Assembly: GCF_900102855.1 (NCBI RefSeq)
Contig: NZ_FMWD01000009.1
Coordinates: 62,001 to 126,000, forward strand
Length of the DNA: 64,000 nt
Origin: Thiohalomonas denitrificans
Lineage (GTDB): Bacteria; Pseudomonadota; Gammaproteobacteria; Thiohalomonadales; Thiohalomonadaceae
Direction: 5' to 3'
Shown piece after piece: positions 17,581-26,145 of this stretch. A program made the translations under genes and the position numbers. Positions within the stretch are counted from its first letter, which is position 1; each line of letters opens with the position of its first letter. The notes below the pieces were generated by a model, which did not search any database, was not told the origin of the DNA, and saw nothing but the letters and a program-made list of their open reading frames with translations.

Positions 17581-20500
17581 GTGCGAAGCCAACAACGGAT
17601 CCCGAACTGCTGGTTATGGTTGCTCGCGGTGCTGGTGATCCCCATTTCACTCTTGACAGTACCTTCAGCGGCGAATGCCTTTGGTGCCACCCAGTGCGCC
17701 GCGGATCGCTTCGAAGACGACTTGAACTGTACTGCCAATGACGTCTCCTTGACGAACATACGTGTCGTCGGCGACCAACGCTCGTGTGTGGGCGGTTCGA
17801 CTATCACTCTGGATCTCGAAGCGACCGCAAACTTCGGTAATGCCGACCGCTACGATTTTGGTATTTTTGTCGCAAATGACGGAAAGAACCCACGATTATT
17901 GAGCACCGACCCGGACGGGGCCGCCAGTTGCTCGGTGAGCAGCTTGCCGACCACGAGCCCCTTCCTTGATCTGGACAGTGATTTCTGCGGTGATGGCGGT
18001 GGCGATGTCGGAGGCGGCACAGGTAGCGGCGTCGTCTACCTGACCAATGTGGAGTTACCCTGCCGGACAACACCCACGGCCGGGGGCAAACTCAATATTT
18101 CCTATGTTGCAACCTGGTACCAGAATTCGGGCGAGATCTGTACCTCCAGCCTCGACGTCGTGCCCGGTTCGAAGTCCAAGTGTTCACAGCAGGACGAAGT
18201 TAGCGAACTGGTCGATGTGATAGTGCTACCCACCATTAGCATCGATGATGGCGTGGATTTTGTAACATCGGGAGACGAAACGGATTATACGGTGGTCATT
18301 CAGAACCTGACCGGTGCGGATCTGGGCGGGGTGGTGTTTAAGGACCCTGCGGTTACGGGCCTCACAGCGAATAGCATAACCTGTTCCGCCACTGATGGTG
18401 CAACCTGCCCGAGCAACCCCACCGTTGCCGACTTGCAGGGAAGCGGGATCACGCTTCCAACCATGCCTCACGAAGGCACCCTGACTTTCACCATCAACGC
18501 CACTCTAAGCGGTAACCATAACGACAGTATCACCAATACAGCCAGTGTAACGGCCGGCGGGCAGAGTGGATACGCCAGCGACACCGATACCATCGTCGTC
18601 GGAAACATCGCCCTGAGCCCTGCAACTTCCTCCAAGACAGGTGCCAAGGGCCAACCGGTGACCCACACTTTCACGCTCTACAATTTTGGAGCCGCGCAGG
18701 ACATCAGTCTCACGGCCTCCTCAAGTCAAGGGTGGACGACGAGTCTCAGTCCGGCTTCCATCAGCTTATCGGCAGATGGATCGGCGACGGTCACGGTCAC
18801 CGTTGACATCCCCTCAAACGCAGTCACCGGTGTGCTCGACACGACCACCATCACCGCACAAGCAGGTGGGAATACAACAACCGCGACCGCGGTCACCACG
18901 GTAGCTGAACGCCTGACCTTCACTCCTGACAACACCAGTGCAGGGGGTAAGGGAGCTTCCGTGTACTACAGCCATCGGGTGCAGAATAACTGGTCGAATT
19001 CGCTGTCCGTCAGCTTTTCATCCGCGTTTTCAGGCCAATGCACCGACTGGACCGCGGACCTATATGAAATAGATAACGAGACGCCCCTCACAGTGCCGGT
19101 GGAGCTTGACCCCCTGGGCGGATACAGGGATGTGGTGGTTAAAGTGACGATACCCACGGGTGCAGTGGAAGACGATGAATGCGTCGTCACCACGACCGCC
19201 AGCGCCAGCGCCAACTCGGCAGAGGTGACCGATACAACGAAGGTCAAGAGTCTGGTCCTCTATTCGGACCCCGGGCACACCGAAGAGAGTTACATCTACC
19301 CCGCAGGGAATGAGGTGTACGGCAAGTCCTTCGGGCTCATCCCGGGTTCCTACTATTTCTTTGTATGGAAGGAGCCGGATGGCACGGTACAGCGCACCTC
19401 GCCGGAAACACTGATCCTCGACGACGGCCGGTTCCCCGACACCTTTGCGGTCCCGCAGGGCGGGCCGCTCGGCAAGTGGACGGTCGAAGTGTTCGAGTGC
19501 ACCGACGGCAGCACTTGCAATACCACGCAAAGCTTCTCATACACAAACTTTTACGTGGGGCCGGACCATCTCCAGGCAAGTTATTCCGGCCTCAACCCCA
19601 CCCTTGGCTCCGAGGTGGTCGTCGATCTGGCGCTGCACGACAAGTGGAACCACGTCGTGCCCATGGTTGGCGGCAATTTGGTGAAGGGGGATGCCAGTAC
19701 CAAGGACCCACTTAAGCTCACGGTTACCGTAAGCGGTCCCGCCACAATCGTCGATGACGGAACCGGCCGATGGAGCATTTCCGGCCAAACCGCAACCGGT
19801 CGGCTGGACGACACCACCGGAACCGCCACCATTACCATACGCAACGACACCGCCGAGACGGTGACCGTTACCCCGGCGACCTACAACTCGGCCCTCTACG
19901 GTTCGCCCGAACGCGACGAGCCCGCAACGGTTTCGTTCGAGCGACCACCTCTGCACCATATCCGAATCATCCATGATGGTCATGGGCTGACCTGTCAGGC
20001 CGAACCCGTCACCATCAAGGCCTGCGCCGACAGTGACTGCTCATTCACCTTCAGCGATCCCGTTTCAGTGGACCTCACCAGCCCCGGCTCCGGCTGGGAG
20101 ATGGATTCGGTCACCTTCAGTGGCGGCATAACGGTCGTGGGTCTCAGCCATGTCACAAGCGGAACCGCAAGTCTGGATGCATCCGTGACCTCTCACATTC
20201 CTGTCCAGTCGAGACGCTGTTTCGACACGAGCGGCACTGAGACCTGTGATGTTCAATTCGTCGACACCGGCATCGTGATCGACGGGGATGCTGGTGATGG
20301 CGACCCGGAAAGTGCCATGCTCACCCAAATTACGGGCAAGCCCTCGGATGAGGGTCACAACGCGGCGAACCAGCGTGTACGCGTGGTGCGTACCGATGAC
20401 CGGACGGGCGCCTGTATCACGGGCGTGCAGAACCAAACCCTCAGTGCCTCCGTCAGTTATCTGGTTCCAGTCGCCGCCGAAGGACTGGAAGACAACAGCA

Positions 20501-22119
20501 TGGTCATCGATGCGGCAAGCAGTGCGAACCTGACCGCCGCGGGCACCAGCGACACGATCAATCTCGCTTTCGATAACGACGGTACCGCCCCGTTCCGCTT
20601 TACCTCCAGCGACGCCGGCAAATACACCCTCAGGATAGCGATGGACATCCCGCTCACCGATGCCGACGGCGAGCCAACCGGAGATACACTGGCTGCCGCC
20701 GATCAAAGCAACACGTTTATTGTCCGGCCGCTGGCTGTGTTTGCCGACGCCAGCGGCAACCCGAAAGCACAGGACGCGGAGGGTGGCACATTCAGCAAGG
20801 TCGGAGAGACATTTACGCTAAACCTCAAGCCTCTGCGGTGGGCCCCCGGCCTGGACGACGATGATGACGGTGAATGGGATGACTGCGGCAATACGGACCT
20901 CGCCGATCCCGGTTCCGGATACCCCCACGTGCCGGCCTGGCTGATCGGGCAGCCGGGCGCGGACCTGGAGAAACCTTCAACGGGCACACCCGGCATACTG
21001 ACATACGGAGATGGCGACATCGCGTTCCTTGCCGGCACATCCGAAGTCTCGGCAAGTGCTATCGCTTACGGCGAAGCGGGCATCATCCGGCTGCGGGAGA
21101 ATGGCCTGAATGATTTCCTGGAGGAACCGGTACACCTCTGTTCACCCTACATCGGCCGCTTCACCCCCGATCACTTCACTGTGGAGGATGCGAATCTCAC
21201 CGACCGCTGCGATACCACCGGAGAGCAGGGATTCACCTACATGGACGAAAATCTGTGCGTCGATTTCACCCTGGCCGCCCGCAACATGGGGGGCGGGCTG
21301 GTGGACAATTACCGCGATTTCGGGGTGGGAGAGAATTTTGCGAAGTGGGATGGCAGCGGCGCGGTGCGATACGACCTGCCGCTCGGCGCTGCGGGCCCCC
21401 TGTTCATCGTTGGCGCGGAGGCGAACGGGGCCGATCTAAGCAGCCGACTCGCCATCGAGTCCGGCAGTATGGTCAATAGCTGGCTGGCCGGCCAGGCGGA
21501 TTTTCTCGTGAAGCTGTCAGTCACACGTACGGCGACTGCCGATGGCCCGTTCGACCCTTTCAACCTCGGACTCTACATGATGGACGGGGATGATATACCG
21601 CTGACAGGGATGGACCTGACTATCGCTTCGGATACCTTCAAGTCGGTCGGCAACACCGCTATCCGCTACGGCCGCGCCGCACTCAAGGATGCCACGGTGG
21701 CGGGAACCACCAGCGGCACAACGGCGGCTGTGCCGATCGAGTTTCAATACTACGACGGCACGGATTTTGTCATCAACAGTGATGATGTTACCACTACCGT
21801 GACTCACAGTGCGGGGAGCCCCGCCTTCTCCTGCAGTGAGCCGGATAGCGACACGCTCACCTGCACGGAGGTCACTATCACCGAAACGACCGTATCCAAT
21901 GGAGGAGAGTTTACCTTCACCCTGGATAACGACATCGACGAGGAGGGCGGCACCCTGGTCTATGAGCTGGATAACGCGCCGAACTATCTGACCTTCGACT
22001 GGGATGGCGACGGGAGCCTGGAATCATCGGACAAGGCGAGCGCCAGCGTCACCTTCGCACCGCCAAGCTACCATCATGGCGACCGCCGCTTTATCTATTG
22101 GCGGGAGCAGCAGCGATGA
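17581..22119 (+). CDS. mshQ: MSHA biogenesis protein MshQ-like giant secreted protein (DUF6701)
   Basis: A 1512-residue exported protein. A Sec signal peptide (about 1-34, ending PSAANA) is followed by a cysteine-containing N domain. Then come beta-sandwich modules: a DUF11-like repeat (~218-330, ETDYTVVIQNLTGADLGGVVF) and a NEW3/CARDB-like module (~342-440). Further Ig-like regions lead to a C-terminal DUF6701 region (from roughly 1040: CSPYIGRFTPDHFTVEDANL, LAARNMGGGLVDNYRDF). MshQ is the largest protein of MSHA loci and is thought to act as a tip or adhesin-like component; direct function is not established. GTG start with GGAAGGAA immediately upstream. Its stop overlaps the next pilin ATG, so mshQ-C-D-O-P forms one tightly packed unit. 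Confidence 0.85.
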   Translation: MRSQQRIPNCWLWLLAVLVIPISLLTVPSAANAFGATQCAADRFEDDLNCTANDVSLTNIRVVGDQRSCVGGSTITLDLEATANFGNADRYDFGIFVANDGKNPRLLSTDPDGAASCSVSSLPTTSPFLDLDSDFCGDGGGDVGGGTGSGVVYLTNVELPCRTTPTAGGKLNISYVATWYQNSGEICTSSLDVVPGSKSKCSQQDEVSELVDVIVLPTISIDDGVDFVTSGDETDYTVVIQNLTGADLGGVVFKDPAVTGLTANSITCSATDGATCPSNPTVADLQGSGITLPTMPHEGTLTFTINATLSGNHNDSITNTASVTAGGQSGYASDTDTIVVGNIALSPATSSKTGAKGQPVTHTFTLYNFGAAQDISLTASSSQGWTTSLSPASISLSADGSATVTVTVDIPSNAVTGVLDTTTITAQAGGNTTTATAVTTVAERLTFTPDNTSAGGKGASVYYSHRVQNNWSNSLSVSFSSAFSGQCTDWTADLYEIDNETPLTVPVELDPLGGYRDVVVKVTIPTGAVEDDECVVTTTASASANSAEVTDTTKVKSLVLYSDPGHTEESYIYPAGNEVYGKSFGLIPGSYYFFVWKEPDGTVQRTSPETLILDDGRFPDTFAVPQGGPLGKWTVEVFECTDGSTCNTTQSFSYTNFYVGPDHLQASYSGLNPTLGSEVVVDLALHDKWNHVVPMVGGNLVKGDASTKDPLKLTVTVSGPATIVDDGTGRWSISGQTATGRLDDTTGTATITIRNDTAETVTVTPATYNSALYGSPERDEPATVSFERPPLHHIRIIHDGHGLTCQAEPVTIKACADSDCSFTFSDPVSVDLTSPGSGWEMDSVTFSGGITVVGLSHVTSGTASLDASVTSHIPVQSRRCFDTSGTETCDVQFVDTGIVIDGDAGDGDPESAMLTQITGKPSDEGHNAANQRVRVVRTDDRTGACITGVQNQTLSASVSYLVPVAAEGLEDNSMVIDAASSANLTAAGTSDTINLAFDNDGTAPFRFTSSDAGKYTLRIAMDIPLTDADGEPTGDTLAAADQSNTFIVRPLAVFADASGNPKAQDAEGGTFSKVGETFTLNLKPLRWAPGLDDDDDGEWDDCGNTDLADPGSGYPHVPAWLIGQPGADLEKPSTGTPGILTYGDGDIAFLAGTSEVSASAIAYGEAGIIRLRENGLNDFLEEPVHLCSPYIGRFTPDHFTVEDANLTDRCDTTGEQGFTYMDENLCVDFTLAARNMGGGLVDNYRDFGVGENFAKWDGSGAVRYDLPLGAAGPLFIVGAEANGADLSSRLAIESGSMVNSWLAGQADFLVKLSVTRTATADGPFDPFNLGLYMMDGDDIPLTGMDLTIASDTFKSVGNTAIRYGRAALKDATVAGTTSGTTAAVPIEFQYYDGTDFVINSDDVTTTVTHSAGSPAFSCSEPDSDTLTCTEVTITETTVSNGGEFTFTLDNDIDEEGGTLVYELDNAPNYLTFDWDGDGSLESSDKASASVTFAPPSYHHGDRRFIYWREQQR

Positions 22120-22616
22120 AGGTGCCGAGCCGGATGCACGGCTTCACCCTGGTTGAATTGATCATTATCGTGATCCTGCTCGGTATTCTGGCAGTCTACG
22201 CAGCCCCACGACTGGGTGGTTTATCCAGCTACACACTTGCCGCCAGCCGTAGCGAACTGCTCGAGGCTATCCGTTACGCCCAGGAGGCCTCAATGGCCAG
22301 CGTGGACCATCAGTATCAAATCGATACCGGCGGTGCGAACAAGTACCGGGTACGTGCATACGATCTCGATAACAACAATTACTCGAATGTCACCAGCCCG
22401 TTGACCGGAAGCAGCCCCTTCGTCGCCGATAGCGGCGATTGGTCGGGGGTTTCCGCCTCCGTCCTCACTCTCAGCTTCGATAGCCGCGGCTATCCGTGTG
22501 CCAACGTGGCTCCATGCACCACACCGATGACAACCACGCGAACCATCACCGTGTCGTCCGGCGGGTCCCGCACGATCACCATTGAGCCGATCACGGGGTT
22601 CGCCTATGCCAATTGA
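22116..22616 (+). CDS. mshC: Minor type IV pilin, MshC-like
   Basis: Prepilin of 166 residues. The leader MKVPSRMHG precedes the methylation spine FTLVELIIIVILLGILAVYAAPRL with Glu at position 5. The GspH/FimT-like pattern follows (SRSELLEAIRYAQEASMASV). Two cysteines (YPCANVAPC) lie in the C-terminal half. ATG 22116 overlaps the mshQ stop (ATGA) and has GGGAG upstream; the longer frame from 22098 would add six residues. Name assigned from position and type; minor pilins of this set prime pilus assembly. Confidence 0.8.
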   Translation: MKVPSRMHGFTLVELIIIVILLGILAVYAAPRLGGLSSYTLAASRSELLEAIRYAQEASMASVDHQYQIDTGGANKYRVRAYDLDNNNYSNVTSPLTGSSPFVADSGDWSGVSASVLTLSFDSRGYPCANVAPCTTPMTTTRTITVSSGGSRTITIEPITGFAYAN

Positions 22617-23079
22617 CAATCGGGGCTTCACGCTGGTCGAGACGGTGCTTTTCATTGTGATCGTTAGTGTCGCGGTGGCGGCCATTTCACTGCAGTTTTC
22701 CCAAAACGTTCAACACAGCGCACAGCCGCTGCTGCGTCAAAAGGCGATCGCTTATGCGCACCAGTATCTGGACCAGATGCAGACGGTACGCTGGGACGAG
22801 AACACGCCTATTGTTGGCGGTACCACCACAACACTGACGGATCCGCCCGGTACAGAGGTGGACGAGAACTGCACCCTTGCTGACCTCGATGATTTCGACG
22901 ATTTCAACTGTTTCAGCGATGAACCCCTGGGCGGAGGCTTCACCTTCAGCATCGATGTGACAAACGGCGCCTCAGCGTGGGATGCCGTCCCGGCGGCCAG
23001 GCACAAGCGCGCCGATATCCGCATCTCGATGCCGGGCGATGAGACGCTGGAACTGACGCTCTATCGGGCCGATTACTGA
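22606..23079 (+). CDS. mshD: Minor type IV pilin, MshD-like
   Basis: Prepilin of 157 residues with leader MPIDNRG, then FTLVETVLFIVIVSVAVAAISLQF. The spine has Glu at +5 and the polar variation typical of GspI/PilV-type minor pilins. A conserved amphipathic helix follows (LLRQKAIAYAHQYLDQMQTVRW), then a cysteine pair (ENCTLADL ... FNCFSDEPLGGGF). It overlaps mshC by 11 bases and touches the next gene (TGATG). MshD is a membrane-anchored pseudopilin needed for MSHA assembly in Vibrio; assignment rests on order and type. Confidence 0.8.
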   Translation: MPIDNRGFTLVETVLFIVIVSVAVAAISLQFSQNVQHSAQPLLRQKAIAYAHQYLDQMQTVRWDENTPIVGGTTTTLTDPPGTEVDENCTLADLDDFDDFNCFSDEPLGGGFTFSIDVTNGASAWDAVPAARHKRADIRISMPGDETLELTLYRADY

Positions 23080-23924
23080 TGCAGAGACGCGAACAATCCG
23101 GCTTCACCCTGGTTGAGATGATCGTGAGCATCATTCTTCTCGGTATCATCGCCGGGATGCTGGCGCCGGTGATCAAAACCAACATCGATGCCTACAGCGA
23201 TACCCAATCCCGCTCTCACCTGCTCGACAAGGTGCGTGTCTCCCTTGGCCGATTGTCACGCGAATTACGCCAAGGAACGGTGTCTACGACTACAGCCTCC
23301 GGTTCCACTCTGGAGTTTTATTCCAGCACCGTGGGCGGACGCTACGTCAGTTTCAATGCCAGTCTGCCGCGCATCGCCAACGCGGATTGCAGCAAAAAGC
23401 GCAACCAGTCACCGAGCGAACTGGAGCGGTTTCTGCCGGGCGAACCAATCGGCACGCTCTGTGTGCTCTATCCGGGTGACCTCGGGGGATTGGCCGCGAC
23501 CAAGCGCGACGCGCTGATCATCGGGCGTGATGTGGTTGCAGTAACTGACATTACCGCACAGCTTTCGGCCGCACCGCCCGCCAGTGACGAATACGATGGT
23601 GCACTTTGGAAACTTGATCTCAACTGTCCGACCCCACCCGACAACGACTGCACCTTCAGTTCCACCTCGACCAGCGCCCTGAATACCTACAGTCTTGCCG
23701 ACTATCAGCACCGTGTCTCTCTGGATGGAACCACTCTGCAGTGGCAGCGCACCGTCGCCTCCGCCGACGACTTCAGTGCAGCGGACCAGGGGATTCTTCT
23801 CAACAATGTCAGCAGCTTCACTACCAGCCTGGACACTCAAAAAGGCGTTGTCTCGGTCCACCTGACGGTCGCTGAGGGCAGTGAATCCATCAGCGTGAGC
23901 GAGGATATCTATGTGCGGAATTAA
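23079..23924 (+). CDS. mshO: Minor type IV pilin, MshO-like
   Basis: A 281-residue prepilin. The leader MQRREQSG is followed by FTLVEMIVSIILLGIIAGML with Glu at +5, the PilW/GspJ-like helix LLDKVRVSLGRLSRELRQGT and a large beta-rich domain with cysteines (NADCSKK, GTLCVLY, LNCPTPPDNDC). Size is typical of MshO, the largest minor pilin in the set. Start ATG overlaps the preceding stop; the 3' end overlaps the MshP-like gene by 14 bases, indicating one polycistronic message. Confidence 0.8.
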   Translation: MQRREQSGFTLVEMIVSIILLGIIAGMLAPVIKTNIDAYSDTQSRSHLLDKVRVSLGRLSRELRQGTVSTTTASGSTLEFYSSTVGGRYVSFNASLPRIANADCSKKRNQSPSELERFLPGEPIGTLCVLYPGDLGGLAATKRDALIIGRDVVAVTDITAQLSAAPPASDEYDGALWKLDLNCPTPPDNDCTFSSTSTSALNTYSLADYQHRVSLDGTTLQWQRTVASADDFSAADQGILLNNVSSFTTSLDTQKGVVSVHLTVAEGSESISVSEDIYVRN

Positions 23925-24315
23925 TCGCCGCCGACAGCAGGGTGCTTCGCTGATCACGGCCATATTTCTCATTACCGCCCTCGCGGTACTTGCTGCACTA
24001 ATGACCAAACTGACCCAGTTCGGCAATACCAAGACGATCAAGGAGTGGTATTCAGCGCAGGCCCTCTATGCCGCGGAATCGGCCATCAGCGCCGCGGCCT
24101 ACGACATTGTCGACAGTGACGACTGTGCCGATCGCAATAACATCAATGTCACGGTGGACAGCAAAAGCTCGGCCATCTATTCAGTAACCTGCAATCAACC
24201 CGGCCTCGGCACCCATGACGTCAATCTCTATGAAATCACCGCCACAGGTACGGCTGGCAACGGGAGCTACCAGGCACAGCGGCGCATCGTTGTGCAGTTC
24301 CTGCCTGATGGATAA
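23911..24315 (+). CDS. mshP: MshP-like pilus assembly protein
   Basis: A 134-residue protein with a PilX/GspK-like N terminus. The leader MCGINRRRQQG precedes ASLITAIFLITALAVLAALMTKL, then the conserved SAQALYAAESAISAAAYDI segment and a small domain with two cysteines (DDCADRN, VTCNQPG). MshP in other MSHA loci has this form. It is the last gene of the mshQ-C-D-O-P unit and converges on ntrC with only 23 bases between the genes. Confidence 0.8.
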   Translation: MCGINRRRQQGASLITAIFLITALAVLAALMTKLTQFGNTKTIKEWYSAQALYAAESAISAAAYDIVDSDDCADRNNINVTVDSKSSAIYSVTCNQPGLGTHDVNLYEITATGTAGNGSYQAQRRIVVQFLPDG

Positions 24316-24338
24316 ATTTGGGGTGAACACGACCCGTC

Positions 24339-25766
24339 CTATGGGGCGTCGGTACGCTGCTCCATTCCCAGCTCCTTGATCTTCCGCGTGAGGGTGTTAC
24401 GCCCCCAACCCAGCAGTTTGGCAGCCTCCTGGCGGCGTCCGCCCGTCTTCGCCAGGGCAGCTTCGATCATCACTCGCTCGAAGTCGGGCAGGGCCGTGTC
24501 CAGAATGGCGCCGCCGCCAGCGGCCAGCTGGCGCTCAGCCCAGCGCCGTAGTGATGCTACCCATTCGACGCTGCTGCCTTCGGTGCTTGCGCCCTGACGC
24601 AGTTCGGCGGGCAGGTCCTCCATGTGGATTTCCTGACCGGGGGACATCACGGTCAGCCAGCGGCAGGTGTTTTCGAGCTGGCGCACATTGCCGGGCCAGT
24701 CGAGGCCGGAGAGATAGGCTTCGGTCTCCTTGTCGATGCGTTTGGGTTCGCCACCCAATTCCTCGGCGGCGCTGTTGAGAAAGTGCTGCATCAATAGCCG
24801 AATGTCTTCGCGACGCTCGCGCATGGGCGGTATATGAATGCGAATGACGTTCAGACGGTGGAACAGGTCCTCACGAAACAGGCCCTCGCGCACCCGGGTC
24901 TCGAGATCCTGATGGGTGGCGGCGATGATCCGGACATCGACTTTGACCGGTGCGTGCCCGCCCACCCGATAGAACTCACCATCGGCCAGCACCCGTAACA
25001 GACGGGTCTGCAGCTCCGCCGGCATGTCGCCGATCTCATCCAGAAACAGTGTGCCGCGGTCGGCCTGTTCAAAGCGTCCCTTGCGGGCCGCCTGGGCTCC
25101 GGTAAAGGCCCCGCGTTCATGACCGAAAAGTTCCGATTCCAGCAGGTCCCGGGGGATGGCAGCGGTGTTGATGGCGATAAAGGGCTGGTCGGCACGGGGA
25201 CTGTGGCGGTGGAGGGCGCGGGCCACCAGCTCCTTGCCGGTTCCGGATTCACCGTTGATGAGGACCGTGATGTTGGAGCGGGAGAGGCGGCCGATGGCGC
25301 GAAAGACCTCCTGCATGGAGGGTGCCTCACCGATGATCTCCGCCTCTTCTTCGGGTTCCGTAGCCACCTCTTCCGAGGCGTGGTCGTGCCGATAGGAGAC
25401 GGCACGATGCACCAGGTCCATGGCCTCGTCGATATCGAAAGGCTTGGGAAGGTATTCGAAGGCGCCGCCCTGATAGGCGGAAACGGCGCTGTCCAGATCG
25501 GAGTGGGCAGTTATGATGATCACCGGCAGGTCGGGATAACCAGCGCGCAATTCCGAGAGAAGCTCCAGTCCGCTCATCCCCGGCATGCGAATGTCAGTGA
25601 TCAGGGCGTCAGGCTCCTGCCGCTGCAAAGCCTTCAGGGCCGGACCGGCTTCATCGAAACTCCTGACCTCGATGTTCTCCGCCTTGAGCGCCTTCTCCAG
25701 CACCCAGCGAATCGACCGGTCGTCGTCGATTACCCAGATTTTTGGCTTGGTCTGCCCATTATCCAT
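24339..25766 (-). CDS. ntrC: Nitrogen regulation response regulator NtrC (sigma54 activator)
   Basis: The 475-residue protein is phosphorylated by NtrB and activates sigma54 promoters. It has a receiver domain (1-125; phosphoacceptor Asp in [18 protein letters not shown]) and an AAA+ sigma54-interaction domain (~145-375; Walker [16 protein letters not shown], the GAFTGAQ loop that contacts sigma54, FLDEIGDMP). A C-terminal Fis-type HTH follows ([29 protein letters not shown]). Its ribosome-binding site and first codons lie inside one arm of the palindromic element at 25749-26013, and that element separates it from ntrB by 375 bp. Confidence 0.97.
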   Translation of the reverse strand: MDNGQTKPKIWVIDDDRSIRWVLEKALKAENIEVRSFDEAGPALKALQRQEPDALITDIRMPGMSGLELLSELRAGYPDLPVIIITAHSDLDSAVSAYQGGAFEYLPKPFDIDEAMDLVHRAVSYRHDHASEEVATEPEEEAEIIGEAPSMQEVFRAIGRLSRSNITVLINGESGTGKELVARALHRHSPRADQPFIAINTAAIPRDLLESELFGHERGAFTGAQAARKGRFEQADRGTLFLDEIGDMPAELQTRLLRVLADGEFYRVGGHAPVKVDVRIIAATHQDLETRVREGLFREDLFHRLNVIRIHIPPMRERREDIRLLMQHFLNSAAEELGGEPKRIDKETEAYLSGLDWPGNVRQLENTCRWLTVMSPGQEIHMEDLPAELRQGASTEGSSVEWVASLRRWAERQLAAGGGAILDTALPDFERVMIEAALAKTGGRRQEAAKLLGWGRNTLTRKIKELGMEQRTDAP

Positions 25767-26013
25767 AAGTCACCCCTCAGAACCCCGCGAATGGCCCAAG
25801 GCAAGGCGCGCCCCGCAGGGAATGGTACGGCCCTTTCCAAGGGGCGCAACACCGCATTGGGCCATTCGCGGGGTTCCCTTCGGGCGAGCCGCTGGCCGGC
25901 CATCTGCGGCGTTGCGCCCTCTTGAAAGGGAATAACCCTTCTGGCGAGGGCGCGCCTTGCAGCTGACCGGCCAGCGACTCGCTGAGGGGCGACTTATGGG
26001 TAATGGGTAGACC
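25749..26013. repeat. Palindromic element copy A between ntrC and ntrB, with inverted ntrC-start arms
   Basis: A 201-bp core (25781-25981) is flanked by 32-bp inverted arms, 25749-25780 and 25982-26013, identical at 29 of 32 positions with only transitions. The left arm contains the ntrC ribosome-binding site, start codon and first codons, so the right arm is an inverted near-copy of the ntrC start. The core contains further inverted pairs: GAACCCCGCGAATGGCCC at about 25780-25797 with its complement at 25859-25876, and two hairpins with stems GCGCCCC/GGGGCGC and GCGCCCTC/GAGGGCGC. It shares an exact block beginning CCCTTCGGGCGAGCCGCTGG with copy B at 45861-46125. Confidence 0.85.
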
Positions 26014-26094
26014 TTGGTTGCGTTCATCATCTCTTCCGTGTTGCGTCGCCCAACAGGCGGCGGATTACCGTGCCGGTGATACGGGCTCCCACTT

Positions 26095-26145
26095 GTAGGT
26101 CGGCCTTCAGGCCGTCAGGTTTTGGCGGGCCAAGGCCCGACCTAC
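26095..26145. repeat. REP-like palindrome overlapping the 3' end of ntrB
   Basis: GTAGGTCGGCCTT...GGCCCGACCTAC palindrome, same family as 9384-9443 and 32507-32558. The ntrB stop codon lies inside it, so it probably forms the end of the ntrB message. Confidence 0.75.

Noticed and set aside
25770-26030. Reading frames inside palindromic element copy A
   Set aside because: Frames on both strands are produced by the inverted repeats themselves; start and stop positions mirror each other and no protein family is seen.
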